DNA of 64,000 nt from Longitalea luteola (lineage in GTDB: Bacteria; Bacteroidota; Bacteroidia; Chitinophagales; Chitinophagaceae): positions 1 through 64,000 of the forward strand of contig NZ_JAFIQX010000014.1 of assembly GCF_017356035.1 (NCBI RefSeq), given 5' to 3'. Positions 1 to 8,891 of this stretch are shown piece after piece. Both the position numbers and the translations under genes were made by a program. Below the pieces are notes generated by a model, which worked only from the letters and a program-made list of their open reading frames with translations, was not told the origin of the DNA and did no database searches. Each line of letters begins with the position of its first letter. The first letter of the stretch is position 1.

Positions 1-195
1 CTTGAAAGTTATTCAAGTGCTGTTGCTTCCAAACTTTCAAAGATCTTTAATATCGTATGTTATCTTTCCTTTACCTCTCTGTCTCTCTCCTAACGTATTA
101 CCTAACCTGTTTTCTTTGTGCTCTCATCCCCCTCTTTTCCCTCATCCGCTCTTTCTCTCTCCTCTTCTTCGCTGCCCCGTTTTTGATTGGGGTTG

Positions 196-226
196 CAAAG
201 GTAAGAGTTTCTTTCAATCTGCCAAA
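196..226 (-). promoter_or_regulatory. Tandem promoter copy 1 (leftward)
   Basis: On the minus strand a TTTG (226-223) lies 19 nt before TACCTTTG (203-196), which matches the Bacteroidota -33/-7 consensus TTTG-N19-TAnnTTTG. The -7 box runs into CAACCCC, like the tRNA-Gln promoter in this window. An A/T-rich block lies directly upstream. It points off the left edge. Confidence 0.7.
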
Positions 227-324
227 TCTTTTTTCGATTTTTTTTAAGAGCTAATCTTCAGTGAATCATCTCCTTATCCTCTCTTTTCTTCTCTTTTTCG
301 CTGCCCCTTTTTTGATTGGGGTTG

Positions 325-355
325 CAAAGGTAAGAGTTTCTTTTATTTCACCAAA
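325..355 (-). promoter_or_regulatory. Tandem promoter copy 2 (leftward)
   Basis: Second copy of the same module: TTTG (355-352), 19-nt spacer, TACCTTTG (332-325). Roughly 70 bases around it are nearly identical to copy 1, so the module was duplicated. The spacing between copies is about 129 bp. Confidence 0.7.
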
Positions 356-450
356 TCTTTTTTCATTTTTTCTAAGAACTTTTTCCCTGTTTCGTCTGCT
401 ACTCTCTTTCTTTCTTCACTTCTTCACTCGCCCGTTTTCGATTGGGGGTG

Positions 451-480
451 CAAAGGTAGGCGGATTTTCTTCTCCACAAA
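451..480 (-). promoter_or_regulatory. Tandem promoter copy 3 (leftward)
   Basis: Third, more diverged copy: TTTG (480-477), 18-nt spacer, TACCTTTG (458-451), followed by CACCCCC on the minus strand. It lies about 126 bp from copy 2. Three evenly spaced strong promoters suggest a heavily transcribed unit to the left, for example an rRNA operon (inference). Confidence 0.65.
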
Positions 481-499
481 ATCTATTTTGCTTTTTTTA

Positions 500-763
500 G
501 TGTTTTTTTCGAGAAAAATGGTCCCCCGCGGAAATACGGCTCTACACCAGGGCGACTTTGGCTTTAATCCGCCGGCCCCCGGCCCTGCTGCCAGCGCCCT
601 CCCATCGGCTTCCCTGCCTCATGGCAGACTCATGGCATATTCTTCCCACCCTTGTCCACGTTTCTCCCTGATAATATGTCGGCTAAGTGTTGTCAATGAT
701 GAAACGTGAAACGGCAAACGCAAAAACGGCAAACGTGAAACGGCGACTCTTTCAAGGAATCAA
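500..763. other. Gene-less stretch with one heptamer tract
   Basis: I see no convincing gene here. The 73-codon frame at 488-709 has no recognisable features. The only structure is the heptamer tract at 701-743. Confidence 0.5.
701..743. repeat. Heptamer tract, GAAACGG/CAAACGT words
   Basis: Six consecutive units with core AAACG; five are 7 bp and one is 8 bp. It lies just downstream of the truncated minus-strand fragment ending at 764. Confidence 0.75.
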
Positions 764-1431
764 CTATTGGATCAATGTTACATCAAAAGTAATAGCACCT
801 ACCGGCTGGGGCACCAGCGTAGTATTTACAAAGCCGATCGTGATCGTATTGGAACTGCTCATATAGCTGTAGGCTATGGCAAGTCCCGAAGGCAATGCAC
901 TACGTGGATTGATCATTACCGAGTTTTGTGTGGCTGCTCCGCTTATGGTTGCAGTTACCTGCCGTGTTGTTCCGGCGGCAATACCGGAATTGTCATTTAC
1001 ACTAAAGCTGGTCTTGATCATGTTGTTCAACACGGTTCCTGCATTGCCTAATTTATAGGTTCCGGTCACATCGAGGGTTGCTGCAGGGGCAGTAGTACCC
1101 ACCCCTACCCTGCCTGCACTGATAATTCGCATTCGTTCATTGCCGGCGGCAATACCGCCGGTGAAAAAGATCAGGCTTTTTGCGGGAGCCGTGTTGCCAA
1201 CAATGAACTCCTGGCCGGCGCTGAACAGGTAACCATTATTAGGACCGCTCAAAATATTATTGGCGCTGTTGTAGCCGCCTCCGTTGATGCCGAGGTTCAC
1301 ATAGTTGGTGTTCTCGGTGCCATTATCGGCTGTAGCTACAATATCGGTACTGGCCTGTCCCTGTCCGGACTCGTTCTGGATATTGAACTGCAGGTAGCCG
1401 TGAGCATGAACCGTACATGTTGAAAAACTAC
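764..1431 (-). pseudogene. Truncated tail-fibre-like/surface protein, C-terminal fragment
   Basis: The open frame runs from a stop near 1431 to TAG at 766-764, but has no ATG in its first 40 codons. The only early start is a GTG at 1300. The translation contains FNIQNESGQGQAS, DIVATADNG and YVNLGING, then VGVGTTAPAATLDVTGT, a segment common in phage tail-fibre and large Bacteroidota surface proteins just before the C-terminal region. It ends in TFDVTLIQ. I read it as the last 220 or so residues of a longer protein whose 5' part was lost at a junction near 1400-1430. It could still be expressed from GTG, but that would remove part of the conserved segment. Family assignment comes from recalled motif similarity only. 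Confidence 0.55.
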
Positions 1432-2187
1432 ACCTCTAACGGTAAAGGACGGGTTGCTGTTTGTTCAACAGGGCGTGATATATATTATATGAGCTGCCAT
1501 GCGTTTTTATGCAGGTCAACTTTAATCACCAAAATGATAAGATCGGCTAAGAACCGATGCGCCGCAACAGATTATTTTGCCGTTCACATGCTTTCAATAC
1601 CGATATGCGACGGATTAGTATAGAAGTCTTTACACAACTACATGTGATCAACAACGTTACCTGACGATCAACCCGCCTTGAATGTTCATATATTTTCCCT
1701 GACAATCGCATTGTTTATTGAAAAAAATGTCTTACTTATGTAGTACATAATTGTATTGACCAATCAAACCTTATCATGAAAAACTGTACCCTTATCACAC
1801 TGCCATATGAGAACTCTGCCTGGCCAGGCAGAGCTATTGCCCCGCTGCATACTGCCAACAGCAATCCTGCTTATGCAATTGCTTATCCCCCTTTCACCAG
1901 TAACATACCGGATATTGCAGCAGTGCCTTTCCCAATGGCATGTGTAACGCCATAGCAAGGTTTGTATACTGACCCCGTTGTATGGGGGCGCCCTACTATG
2001 GCCACAGGCCATTCCGTACCTATTCCCTACACTAGTATAGCCCGTCGTTTTTACTGTAGTCAGCAAACCCTGTTTGCTGAACCGTACACCTATTTGCCTG
2101 CCGGCACCCGGTTGTTGCAGGTAACGGGCACCGGCATGTCATAAAACACCTTATTCTTTTAACCATTAAAATTAAACATTAAACACC
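1432..2187. other. Long intergenic stretch with one interrupted frame
   Basis: No RNA gene or confident CDS is visible. The only notable item is the interrupted frame at 1776-2144, entered separately. The 50 bases before 2188 are A/T-rich, typical of a Bacteroidota translation start without Shine-Dalgarno. Confidence 0.5.
1776..2144 (+). pseudogene. Possible broken short gene with an internal TAG
   Basis: From ATG 1776 a frame runs 59 codons to TAG (1953-1955), then continues in the same frame for 62 more codons to TAA at 2144. The product (starting MKNCTLITLPYENSAW) is rich in Pro, Tyr and small residues and matches no family I know. The minus strand is also open over much of the interval (2066-1764), so this may be chance. 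If real, it is a small gene broken by a nonsense codon. Confidence 0.2.
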
Positions 2188-5070
2188 ATGAGCAAACGAC
2201 GACTACTAACTGGTTTATTGCTTATCCTATTATTCCAGCTCGATGTCACTGGCCAGCAGGCAGACAATTACAGTGGCTATTTTGCTGAAGCCTACCGATC
2301 GTATCCGAATATACCGCAGGGTATGCTGGAAGCCGTAGCCTGGTCGGCATCACGTATGTATAATATGCAGCCCACTACATATGGCGATGGCGATGAAGTG
2401 GAGATGCCATTGCGCTATGGCATATTCGGATTGATTGAAGACGGGAAGGGTTATTTCAGGAACAACCTCACTGCGGTAACTGCGCTAAGCGGAATTACGG
2501 TTGAACAATTCAAAAAGGATGTGCGCCTGCAGATCCTGGCAGTGGCCAGGTTCCTGAGCCGCGAAGCGGAAAAACAAAACCTGGGCGCCCGCCCCACAGC
2601 TGAACGCTTTGTGCATGTGCTGGAAAAACTGGCTGAGATCCCGGAAGATGGAACCTCCGTTAACAAATATGCACATTCGCTGTACACGTATGACGTATAT
2701 GATCATCTGCAAAGGGGTTTTGTTTCTCCCCGCGTAAAGCTGTTGCCGCGTTATATACAGCTCGACAAGATCTATGCACCGCAGACCTTGCGCACCCTGC
2801 GCGCCCCTGGTGTACAGGTGAATTATTTACATGACAAAATAAAGGCCCATGGTACTGTTTTACCCATCAATACAACACCTGCCGACCACAGCAATGCCAC
2901 AACAGAAAGTGTTACCGATATCGCAGCTGTACAAAGCACCGATTATCCGCCGGCTTTATGGGACCAGGCGAACACCGGCAATTTTACCGTAGGCCGGGGC
3001 GGGGTTGTGCCCACTAATATAACCATACATACCACGCAAGGCAGTTATGCGGGTACTATTTCCTGGTTTAATAATGCGTCGGCAAAAGTGTCGGCCCACT
3101 ATGTGATCCGTTCTTCAGACGGACAGATCACGCAGATGGTATTGGAGAAAGACCGGGCCTGGCATGTTTACAATAACAACTCCTATACATTCGGTATTGA
3201 ACACGAAGGTTTTGTTGACCAGGGAACCACCTGGTACACCAATGCCATGTATAATAGTTCGGCAGCGCTTGTGCGGGATATTTGTGCCGACTGGAATATC
3301 GATCGCACCAAATGCTTTCGCGGACCTGCATCTGCAGGCGTAGTGGTGCTGCCCCGGGAAGTACGTATCAAGGGCCATCAACACTATCCTGATAACAACC
3401 ATACCGATCCGGGCAGATACTGGGATTGGGTAAAATATGCTAACCTGATCAATCCGCCAACCGCAGTTACCGTGGCCTCCTTTGCAGTGAAAGATCAAAG
3501 CACCGGACTGGCCATTGCCAGTGCTGCGGTGGCCATCACCAAACCCGATGGCACTACTGCCAGCGCAACTACCAATGCCAGTGGTCAACTGGTATATGGA
3601 CTCGACAGTGGCCGCTACAGTTTTACGTTCTCGAAAACAGGGTATAAAAGCCTGGCTACCTTTTTCATCGGCGGCCCCAATGACAGTGTGTATGCCGATA
3701 TCAACCTGGATGTGGCCAGTACGGCAAGAATAGCTACTAACACGGCTCCTCTACTTTCTGCCAATAACAACCAGATGGTGCTTACCGGTTATGTGCGCGA
3801 TGCAGATATGAACAGCGCCCTGGCAGGCGTACAGGTGCAGGCAGGCAATTATAGTGCTATCACCAATGCCAACGGCTTCTTTACGATAACCCTTCCGGCC
3901 GGTGCTGTTGCCCCCGGCAGTGTACCACCTACTATCTCTATTCAATCAACCAAAGCCGGCTATCTTAACAACAGCATTCAGCATTTGTATGTGATCCCTG
4001 ATACCTATGAAATGCAGATCGCATTAACGTCAACGGCTTCGCCGCGCGCCCCGCGACTGCGTAACCTGGGCGACCAGCTTATTCGCCGCCATGGCTTGTT
4101 CGACAAAACACCGGCAGAACAACTGGAGTTCATTAGTGATCATTCGCCAACGGCTGTTACTGCCCGCCAGCAATCAACGGTTAGCACTGCAGCCCTGCTG
4201 GCTGCCGTACCCACGGTGATCCGCGTAGCTACCAGCTGCGCCTGTGTGAGCTGCGCCAATCCAAGGGTACAGGTCATGAGCCTGGAATCGTATGTACAAA
4301 CCGGTGTGGATGATGAATGGGTCAGCAGTTGGAATGCCGCTGCCCTGCAAGCCGGCACCGTGGCTTACCGCTCCCGCGGCGCCTGGTTTGTGCAACATCC
4401 GGTCGCCAGCAATTATGATCTCTCAGCCGCTGCCTGCCACCAGACCTGGCAAACCGATCGGGCAGCAAGCGTAAAAAATGCAGCCATCGCTACAGCAGGT
4501 ATTGTACTTATTAAAAACGGCGCTATTTATAAAGCAGAATACTGCGCTGAAACCAACAACTCCGGCTGCGGAGATGGTTACAGTGGCACCGGCACCGATT
4601 ATCCCTGTATCGCCGACAGCCGGTGTGCGGGCAGAACCAAAAACGGCCATGGCCGCGGCATGTGCCAGTGGGGCTCCAGCTTCTGGGGCACCGATCAAAC
4701 CTATAGCTGGATCCTGAATCATTATTATAATCCGGACAGTGCTACGATTCAAACCACTGCAACAACTATAGCTGCCAGCAACAGCGATAGCAAAATAACC
4801 GACGATGGCAGTCTGAAAATAGCACCCAACCCAACCAGCGGCAGCACTATCACCATAGAATATACGCTGGCAGATGTATCACAACCGGCCAGCATTGTAG
4901 TCACCGACAACTTCGGCAAATCTGCCCGGCAGCGCAATGTGGTATTGCAGCCGGGATTGAACCGGCTTAGCATTGGCACCAGTGGGTTGAAGGCGGGGAT
5001 CTATAATGTCACGGTTCGACTGGCTGCTTCCGGTAAAACGGTGAGTAAGAAGTTACTAATTGTGAAATAA
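2188..5070 (+). CDS. T9SS-secreted N-acetylmuramoyl-L-alanine amidase / SpoIID fusion
   Basis: 960 residues. Signal peptide 1-22, then an uncharacterised region to about 250. Next is an Amidase_2 domain, about 270-415: IHTT with H281, GIEHEG in the middle, and GH397 with D407 in TDPG. The ten-residue gap between H397 and D407 equals that between the AmpD zinc ligands. Two carboxypeptidase-regulatory-like beta domains follow (about 430-510 and 535-620), then a SpoIID domain (about 670-840) with GVDDEW, where E710 falls at the position of the catalytic Glu, and a GHGRGMCQWG block. Residues 876-960 form a T9SS type A sorting domain (APNPTSGS at its start, KKLLIVK at the end). Amidase_2 removes stem peptides from MurNAc; SpoIID enzymes cleave the resulting naked glycan. 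Having both on one secreted chain suggests sequential digestion of external peptidoglycan (inference). The last 1.57 kb is nearly identical to the end of the next gene. Confidence 0.88.
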   Translation: MSKRRLLTGLLLILLFQLDVTGQQADNYSGYFAEAYRSYPNIPQGMLEAVAWSASRMYNMQPTTYGDGDEVEMPLRYGIFGLIEDGKGYFRNNLTAVTALSGITVEQFKKDVRLQILAVARFLSREAEKQNLGARPTAERFVHVLEKLAEIPEDGTSVNKYAHSLYTYDVYDHLQRGFVSPRVKLLPRYIQLDKIYAPQTLRTLRAPGVQVNYLHDKIKAHGTVLPINTTPADHSNATTESVTDIAAVQSTDYPPALWDQANTGNFTVGRGGVVPTNITIHTTQGSYAGTISWFNNASAKVSAHYVIRSSDGQITQMVLEKDRAWHVYNNNSYTFGIEHEGFVDQGTTWYTNAMYNSSAALVRDICADWNIDRTKCFRGPASAGVVVLPREVRIKGHQHYPDNNHTDPGRYWDWVKYANLINPPTAVTVASFAVKDQSTGLAIASAAVAITKPDGTTASATTNASGQLVYGLDSGRYSFTFSKTGYKSLATFFIGGPNDSVYADINLDVASTARIATNTAPLLSANNNQMVLTGYVRDADMNSALAGVQVQAGNYSAITNANGFFTITLPAGAVAPGSVPPTISIQSTKAGYLNNSIQHLYVIPDTYEMQIALTSTASPRAPRLRNLGDQLIRRHGLFDKTPAEQLEFISDHSPTAVTARQQSTVSTAALLAAVPTVIRVATSCACVSCANPRVQVMSLESYVQTGVDDEWVSSWNAAALQAGTVAYRSRGAWFVQHPVASNYDLSAAACHQTWQTDRAASVKNAAIATAGIVLIKNGAIYKAEYCAETNNSGCGDGYSGTGTDYPCIADSRCAGRTKNGHGRGMCQWGSSFWGTDQTYSWILNHYYNPDSATIQTTATTIAASNSDSKITDDGSLKIAPNPTSGSTITIEYTLADVSQPASIVVTDNFGKSARQRNVVLQPGLNRLSIGTSGLKAGIYNVTVRLAASGKTVSKKLLIVK
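3463..5037 (+). repeat. 1.57 kb long direct repeat, copy 1
   Basis: This region matches 6601-8175 at a constant offset of 3138. By eye I count about 14 differences, most of them synonymous. It encodes two carboxypeptidase-regulatory domains, a SpoIID domain and most of the T9SS tail. Confidence 0.95.
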
Positions 5071-5075
5071 ACAAA

Positions 5076-5211
5076 GACCTGCAAGGTACACCTCAGTGGC
5101 CTGCAAATTCAGACGGCAAGGGTGTACCTGACAGGTCGCATAAAAACGAACGGCCTGTCAGGTGGGCTCAACTCACTCGCATTTCAAGATGCTGCCGTCC
5201 ACCTTACAGGT
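5076..5211. repeat. Two imperfect inverted repeats in the spacer
   Basis: GACCTGCAAGGTACACC (5076-5092) pairs with GGTGTACCTGACAGGTC (5121-5137), 15 of 17 positions. A second pair, CCTGTCAGGTGGG (5154-5166) and CCACCTTACAGG (5199-5210), is related in sequence. ACCTGTCAGGT-type palindromes recur between genes in many Bacteroidota, so this looks like a REP-like element rather than a terminator; there is no T-run. Confidence 0.5.
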
Positions 5212-5235
5212 CTTACCAAGATTAAACATTATACT

Positions 5236-8208
5236 ATGAATAAAACACGACGATTTCTTATAGGAACACTGGTGGCTTTGTTGTTCTCGCCGGTAGCGGC
5301 GCAACAGCGGCCGGGTGCTACCAACATTACGTTTGTTGTAAAAGATCAAAATACGGGGTTTGCCATACCCGGGGCAGTGGTGCAGGTTACAGCGCCCAAT
5401 GGCAGCAGCAGTACATTAACAGCAGCAGCCAATGGTAAACTGGTATTCACGGCAGTAAACGGCAAGTACGACTTTTCTATAACGGCCAATGGTTACAAGT
5501 CATTAGCCACTTATTTTTCATCAGGTGAAGTGACCAATATTGAAGCCCGCGTCAACCTGGAGCCAGCTGACAATAATGCGCGCCTGGAGCAACCATCGCT
5601 TCGCGCCGAGCTAAACCAGACCATTATTAGCGGCTATGTAAGAGATGAAACGGATAACAGTCCGCTCGCCGGCGTGCAGGTAAACAGCGGCAGCGCTTCA
5701 GCTGTGACAAACAGCAAGGGTTATTTCTCCTTAGCGGTTCCGACTTCGCCAGCATCGATTACGCCAAACGCTGCACCTGCAAAAACAGCGATCAGTTTTA
5801 CCAGGAACGGTTATGCGCCTTACACGGCGCAGCGTTATGCCATCCCGGACTCCTATACAATGAAAGTGGCGCTATCACCGCTTAGCTCCGCCCGGGTGCA
5901 ACAAAGAATGGCCACCCAACAGCCCATCGGTGAAACGGATAAACAGGTGCATGGCCTGTTCGACAGAACCGCTGCTGAAGAGCAACAGCGGTATGCGCCT
6001 TCCTCAACACCACAGGCCCGGGTAGAAGCTGTGCTGGCCGCTGCGGTGCCGGGCAGTATTCGCGTGGGCATCAGCTGTAACTGTACTTCCTGCAGTTCGG
6101 TTGAAGTAATGACGCTGGAAGAATATGCGCAGTCAGGCCTGGATGATGAATGGATCGCCAGCTGGGGCGCCGCCTCCTTACAAGCCGGTGCCGTTGCCTA
6201 CCGTACTTATGGCGCCTGGTATGCGTTACATCCTGTAGCCAGCAGCTATGATATTGCTGCTACCACCTGTAACCAGGTTTGGCAGTCGGACAGGTATACC
6301 AGCTGTATCAATGCCGCCAAAGCAACAGCCGGCATTGTGCTGGTAAAGAATGGCGCAATTTTCAGATCGGAATATTCAGCAGAGAACAACAACTCCGGCT
6401 GTGGCAATGGATATAGTGGTACCGGTTCAACCTGGCCCTGCATTTCGGATGCCCGCTGTGCCGGTTATGCCAAGAATGGTCATGGCCGTGGCATGTGTCA
6501 ATGGGGTTCAAGCCGGTGGGCCAGTGACAAAACCTATACCTGGATCCTAAACCATTACTACAATCCAGGCAGTGTGTTTATTCAATTGCCACCGAGCCCG
6601 GCCGTTACCGTTGCCTCCTTTGCAGTGAAAGATCAAAGCACCGGACTGGCCATTGCCAGTGCTGCGGTGGCCATCACCAAACCCGATGGCACTACTGCCA
6701 GCGCAACTACCAATGCCAGTGGTCAACTGGTATATGGACTCGACAGTGGCCGCTACAGTTTTACGTTCTCGAAAACAGGGTATAAAAGCCTGGCTACCTT
6801 TTTCATCGGCGGCCCCAATGATAGTGTGTATGCCGATATCAACCTGGATGTGGCCAGTACGGCAAGAATAGCTACTAACACGGCTCCTCTACTTTCTGCC
6901 AATAACAACCAGATGGTGCTTACCGGTTATGTGCGCGATGCAGATATGAACAGCGCCCTGGCAGGCGTACAGGTGCAGGCAGGCAATTATAGTGCTATCA
7001 CCAATGCCAACGGCTTCTTTACGATAACCCTTCCGGCCGGTGCTGTTGCCCCCGGCAGTGTACCACCTACTATCTCTATTCAATCAACCAAAGCCGGCTA
7101 TCTTAACAACAGCATTCAGCATTTGTATGTGATCCCTGATACCTATGAAATGCAGATCGCATTAACGTCAACGGCTTCGCCCCGCGCCCCGCGACTGCGT
7201 AACCTGGGCGACCAGCTTATTCGCCGCCATGGCTTGTTCGACAAAACGCCGGCAGAACAACTGGAGTTCATTAGTGATCATTCGCCAACGGCTGTTACTG
7301 CCCGCCAGCAATCAACGGTTAGCACTGCAGCCCTGCTGGCTGCCGTACCCACGGTGATCCGCGTAGCTACCAGCTGCGCCTGTGTGAGCTGCGCCAATCC
7401 AAGGGTACAGGTCATGAGCCTGGAATCGTATGTACAAACCGGTGTGGATGATGAATGGGTCAGCAGTTGGAATGCCGCTGCCCTGCAAGCTGGCACCGTG
7501 GCTTACCGCTCCCGCGGCGCCTGGTTTGTGCAACATCCGGTCGCCAGCAATTATGATCTCTCAGCCGCTGCCTGTCACCAGACCTGGCAAACCGATCGGG
7601 CAGCAAGCGTAAAAAATGCAGCCATCGCTACAGCAGGTATTGTACTTATTAAAAACGGCGCAATTTATAAAGCAGAATACTGCGCTGAAACCAACAACTC
7701 CGGCTGTGGAGATGGTTACAGTGGCACCGGCACCGATTATCCCTGTATCGCCGACAGCCGGTGCGTGGGCAGAACCAAAAATGGCCATGGCCGCGGCATG
7801 TGCCAGTGGGGCTCCAGCTTCTGGGGCACCGATCAAACCTATAGCTGGATCCTGAACCATTATTATAATCCGGACAGTGCTACGATTCAAACCACTACAA
7901 CAACTATAGCTGCCAGCAACAGTGATAGCAAAATAACCGACGATGGCAGTCTGAAAATAGCACCCAACCCAACCAGCGGCAGCACTATCACCATAGAATA
8001 TACGCTGGCAGATGTATCACAACCGGCCAGCATTGTAGTCACCGACAACTTCGGCAAATCTGCCCGGCAGCGCAATGTGGTATTGCAGCCGGGATTGAAC
8101 CGGCTTAGCATTGGTACCAGTGGGTTGAAGGCGGGGATCTATAATGTCACGGTTCGACTGGCAGCTTCCGGTAAGAGTACAAGTAAGAAGTTGTTAGTGG
8201 TGAAATAG
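5236..8208 (+). CDS. T9SS-secreted protein with two SpoIID modules
   Basis: The start is ATG 5236, where a signal peptide begins (MNKTRRFLIGTLVALLF, ending at AAQQ); the frame also opens upstream at 5122, but that part reads through a REP-like palindrome. 990 residues. Module A (about 30-455) and module B (about 456-870) each hold two carboxypeptidase-regulatory-like beta domains followed by a SpoIID domain. Candidate catalytic Glu residues are E305 (GLDDEW) and E740 (GVDDEW). Both modules keep the Cys-rich NNSGCG segment and the GHGRGMCQWGSS block. A T9SS sorting domain ends the protein. Unlike its neighbour it has no amidase, so it would depend on one to supply denuded glycan (inference from SpoIID biochemistry). 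Modules A and B are clearly diverged, whereas module B is about 99% identical at DNA level to the upstream gene, which points to recent duplication or gene conversion. Confidence 0.87.
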   Translation: MNKTRRFLIGTLVALLFSPVAAQQRPGATNITFVVKDQNTGFAIPGAVVQVTAPNGSSSTLTAAANGKLVFTAVNGKYDFSITANGYKSLATYFSSGEVTNIEARVNLEPADNNARLEQPSLRAELNQTIISGYVRDETDNSPLAGVQVNSGSASAVTNSKGYFSLAVPTSPASITPNAAPAKTAISFTRNGYAPYTAQRYAIPDSYTMKVALSPLSSARVQQRMATQQPIGETDKQVHGLFDRTAAEEQQRYAPSSTPQARVEAVLAAAVPGSIRVGISCNCTSCSSVEVMTLEEYAQSGLDDEWIASWGAASLQAGAVAYRTYGAWYALHPVASSYDIAATTCNQVWQSDRYTSCINAAKATAGIVLVKNGAIFRSEYSAENNNSGCGNGYSGTGSTWPCISDARCAGYAKNGHGRGMCQWGSSRWASDKTYTWILNHYYNPGSVFIQLPPSPAVTVASFAVKDQSTGLAIASAAVAITKPDGTTASATTNASGQLVYGLDSGRYSFTFSKTGYKSLATFFIGGPNDSVYADINLDVASTARIATNTAPLLSANNNQMVLTGYVRDADMNSALAGVQVQAGNYSAITNANGFFTITLPAGAVAPGSVPPTISIQSTKAGYLNNSIQHLYVIPDTYEMQIALTSTASPRAPRLRNLGDQLIRRHGLFDKTPAEQLEFISDHSPTAVTARQQSTVSTAALLAAVPTVIRVATSCACVSCANPRVQVMSLESYVQTGVDDEWVSSWNAAALQAGTVAYRSRGAWFVQHPVASNYDLSAAACHQTWQTDRAASVKNAAIATAGIVLIKNGAIYKAEYCAETNNSGCGDGYSGTGTDYPCIADSRCVGRTKNGHGRGMCQWGSSFWGTDQTYSWILNHYYNPDSATIQTTTTTIAASNSDSKITDDGSLKIAPNPTSGSTITIEYTLADVSQPASIVVTDNFGKSARQRNVVLQPGLNRLSIGTSGLKAGIYNVTVRLAASGKSTSKKLLVVK
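6601..8175 (+). repeat. 1.57 kb long direct repeat, copy 2
   Basis: Partner of 3463-5037. The left boundary falls in the linker before module B (VTVASFAVKD) and the right boundary a few codons before the stop. This placement is what recombination between tandem paralogues would give. Confidence 0.95.
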
Positions 8209-8265
8209 CTAGTGGCTAGTAGCAAGTGGCGAGTGAGTATTCCCTACTCGCTACTCACCACTCGC
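8209..8265. repeat. Heptamer tract CTAGTGG/CGAGTGA with inverted arm
   Basis: Starts on the base after the TAG stop at 8208. Four 7-bp units in one sense, an 8-bp centre, then three 7-bp units in inverse sense (TACTCGC/CACTCGC). The arms pair and may end transcription. Confidence 0.8.
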
Positions 8266-8313
8266 CACCCGGTTATAATTAAAGAAATCATTTCTTAAAA
8301 TAAAACAATCTAT

Positions 8314-8868
8314 ATGAAAAAGCACTCATTAAAGAACATCTCATTAGCTATGCTGTTCGGTATGACGACGTTTTTGTCGTGCAACAAAAATGAAAAGGCT
8401 GCCACAGAAGCGCAGGATCAGGAAACCGCACAAACACCGATCCCTGACCCGGAAGCTGGTACCGAATCTACAGCAGTTGCTGCCCGGGTGGCGTCACCGG
8501 TTCCCGGGTATACAGTCACTTACCCGTTTGGCGTGAAAAATCCAAACTATGCAGCAGGTTATCACACGGGCGATGATTATGCGGCGCCTACCGGTGCCAA
8601 GGTAGTGGCGGTGCTCGATGGCACCATTGCCTGGTCGAACAATAACGGCGGCGCCTATGGCCGGTGGATCGGGCTGCGCGCCACGAATGGCCGCGATTAT
8701 GTGTATTGCCATTTATCGGTGCGTTCGGTGAGCACCGGAACGAAAGTGGTTGCGGGGCAAAAAATAGGTGAAGTAGGCGCTACCGGCAATGTTACCGGTC
8801 CACACCTTCATTTTGAAGACCGGCCCAAAGGCGGCGGTTATGGACAGGTGAGGAAACCTACTTGGTGA
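8314..8868 (+). CDS. M23 family peptidoglycan endopeptidase lipoprotein
   Basis: 184 residues. A lipoprotein signal ends in the lipobox FLSC, with C23 as the lipidated residue. A Glu/Ala/Thr/Pro-rich linker covers about 24-62. The M23 (LytM) domain covers about 64-184 with all expected residues: H84 and D88 in HTGDDYAAP, H133 in YCHLS, and H164/H166 in GPHLHFE. M23 enzymes cut cross-bridges or stem peptides in peptidoglycan. The protein is short, a minimal catalytic domain on a lipid anchor. It follows the two SpoIID genes in the same direction with a 105 bp gap, so it fits a shared role in cell-wall digestion, although a hairpin-forming heptamer tract separates them. Its stop codon lies inside another heptamer tract (8864-8891). 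Confidence 0.9.
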   Translation: MKKHSLKNISLAMLFGMTTFLSCNKNEKAATEAQDQETAQTPIPDPEAGTESTAVAARVASPVPGYTVTYPFGVKNPNYAAGYHTGDDYAAPTGAKVVAVLDGTIAWSNNNGGAYGRWIGLRATNGRDYVYCHLSVRSVSTGTKVVAGQKIGEVGATGNVTGPHLHFEDRPKGGGYGQVRKPTW

Positions 8869-8891
8869 ATGGTCAATAGCCAATGGTCAAT
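8864..8891. repeat. Heptamer tract GGTCAAT/AGCCAAT
   Basis: Four 7-bp units. The TGA stop of the M23 gene (8866-8868) lies inside the first unit. Confidence 0.7.

Noticed and set aside
488-709. 73-codon plus-strand frame
   Set aside because: No family features, low-complexity Pro/Ala content, and it overlaps promoter and repeat sequence.
3115-3588. 157-codon minus-strand frame inside the amidase gene
   Set aside because: It is antisense to a well-supported domain and shows no protein-like features; several similar shadow frames recur in both SpoIID genes.
5122-5235. 38-codon upstream extension of the double-SpoIID gene
   Set aside because: It runs through REP-like palindromes; a signal peptide begins at ATG 5236.
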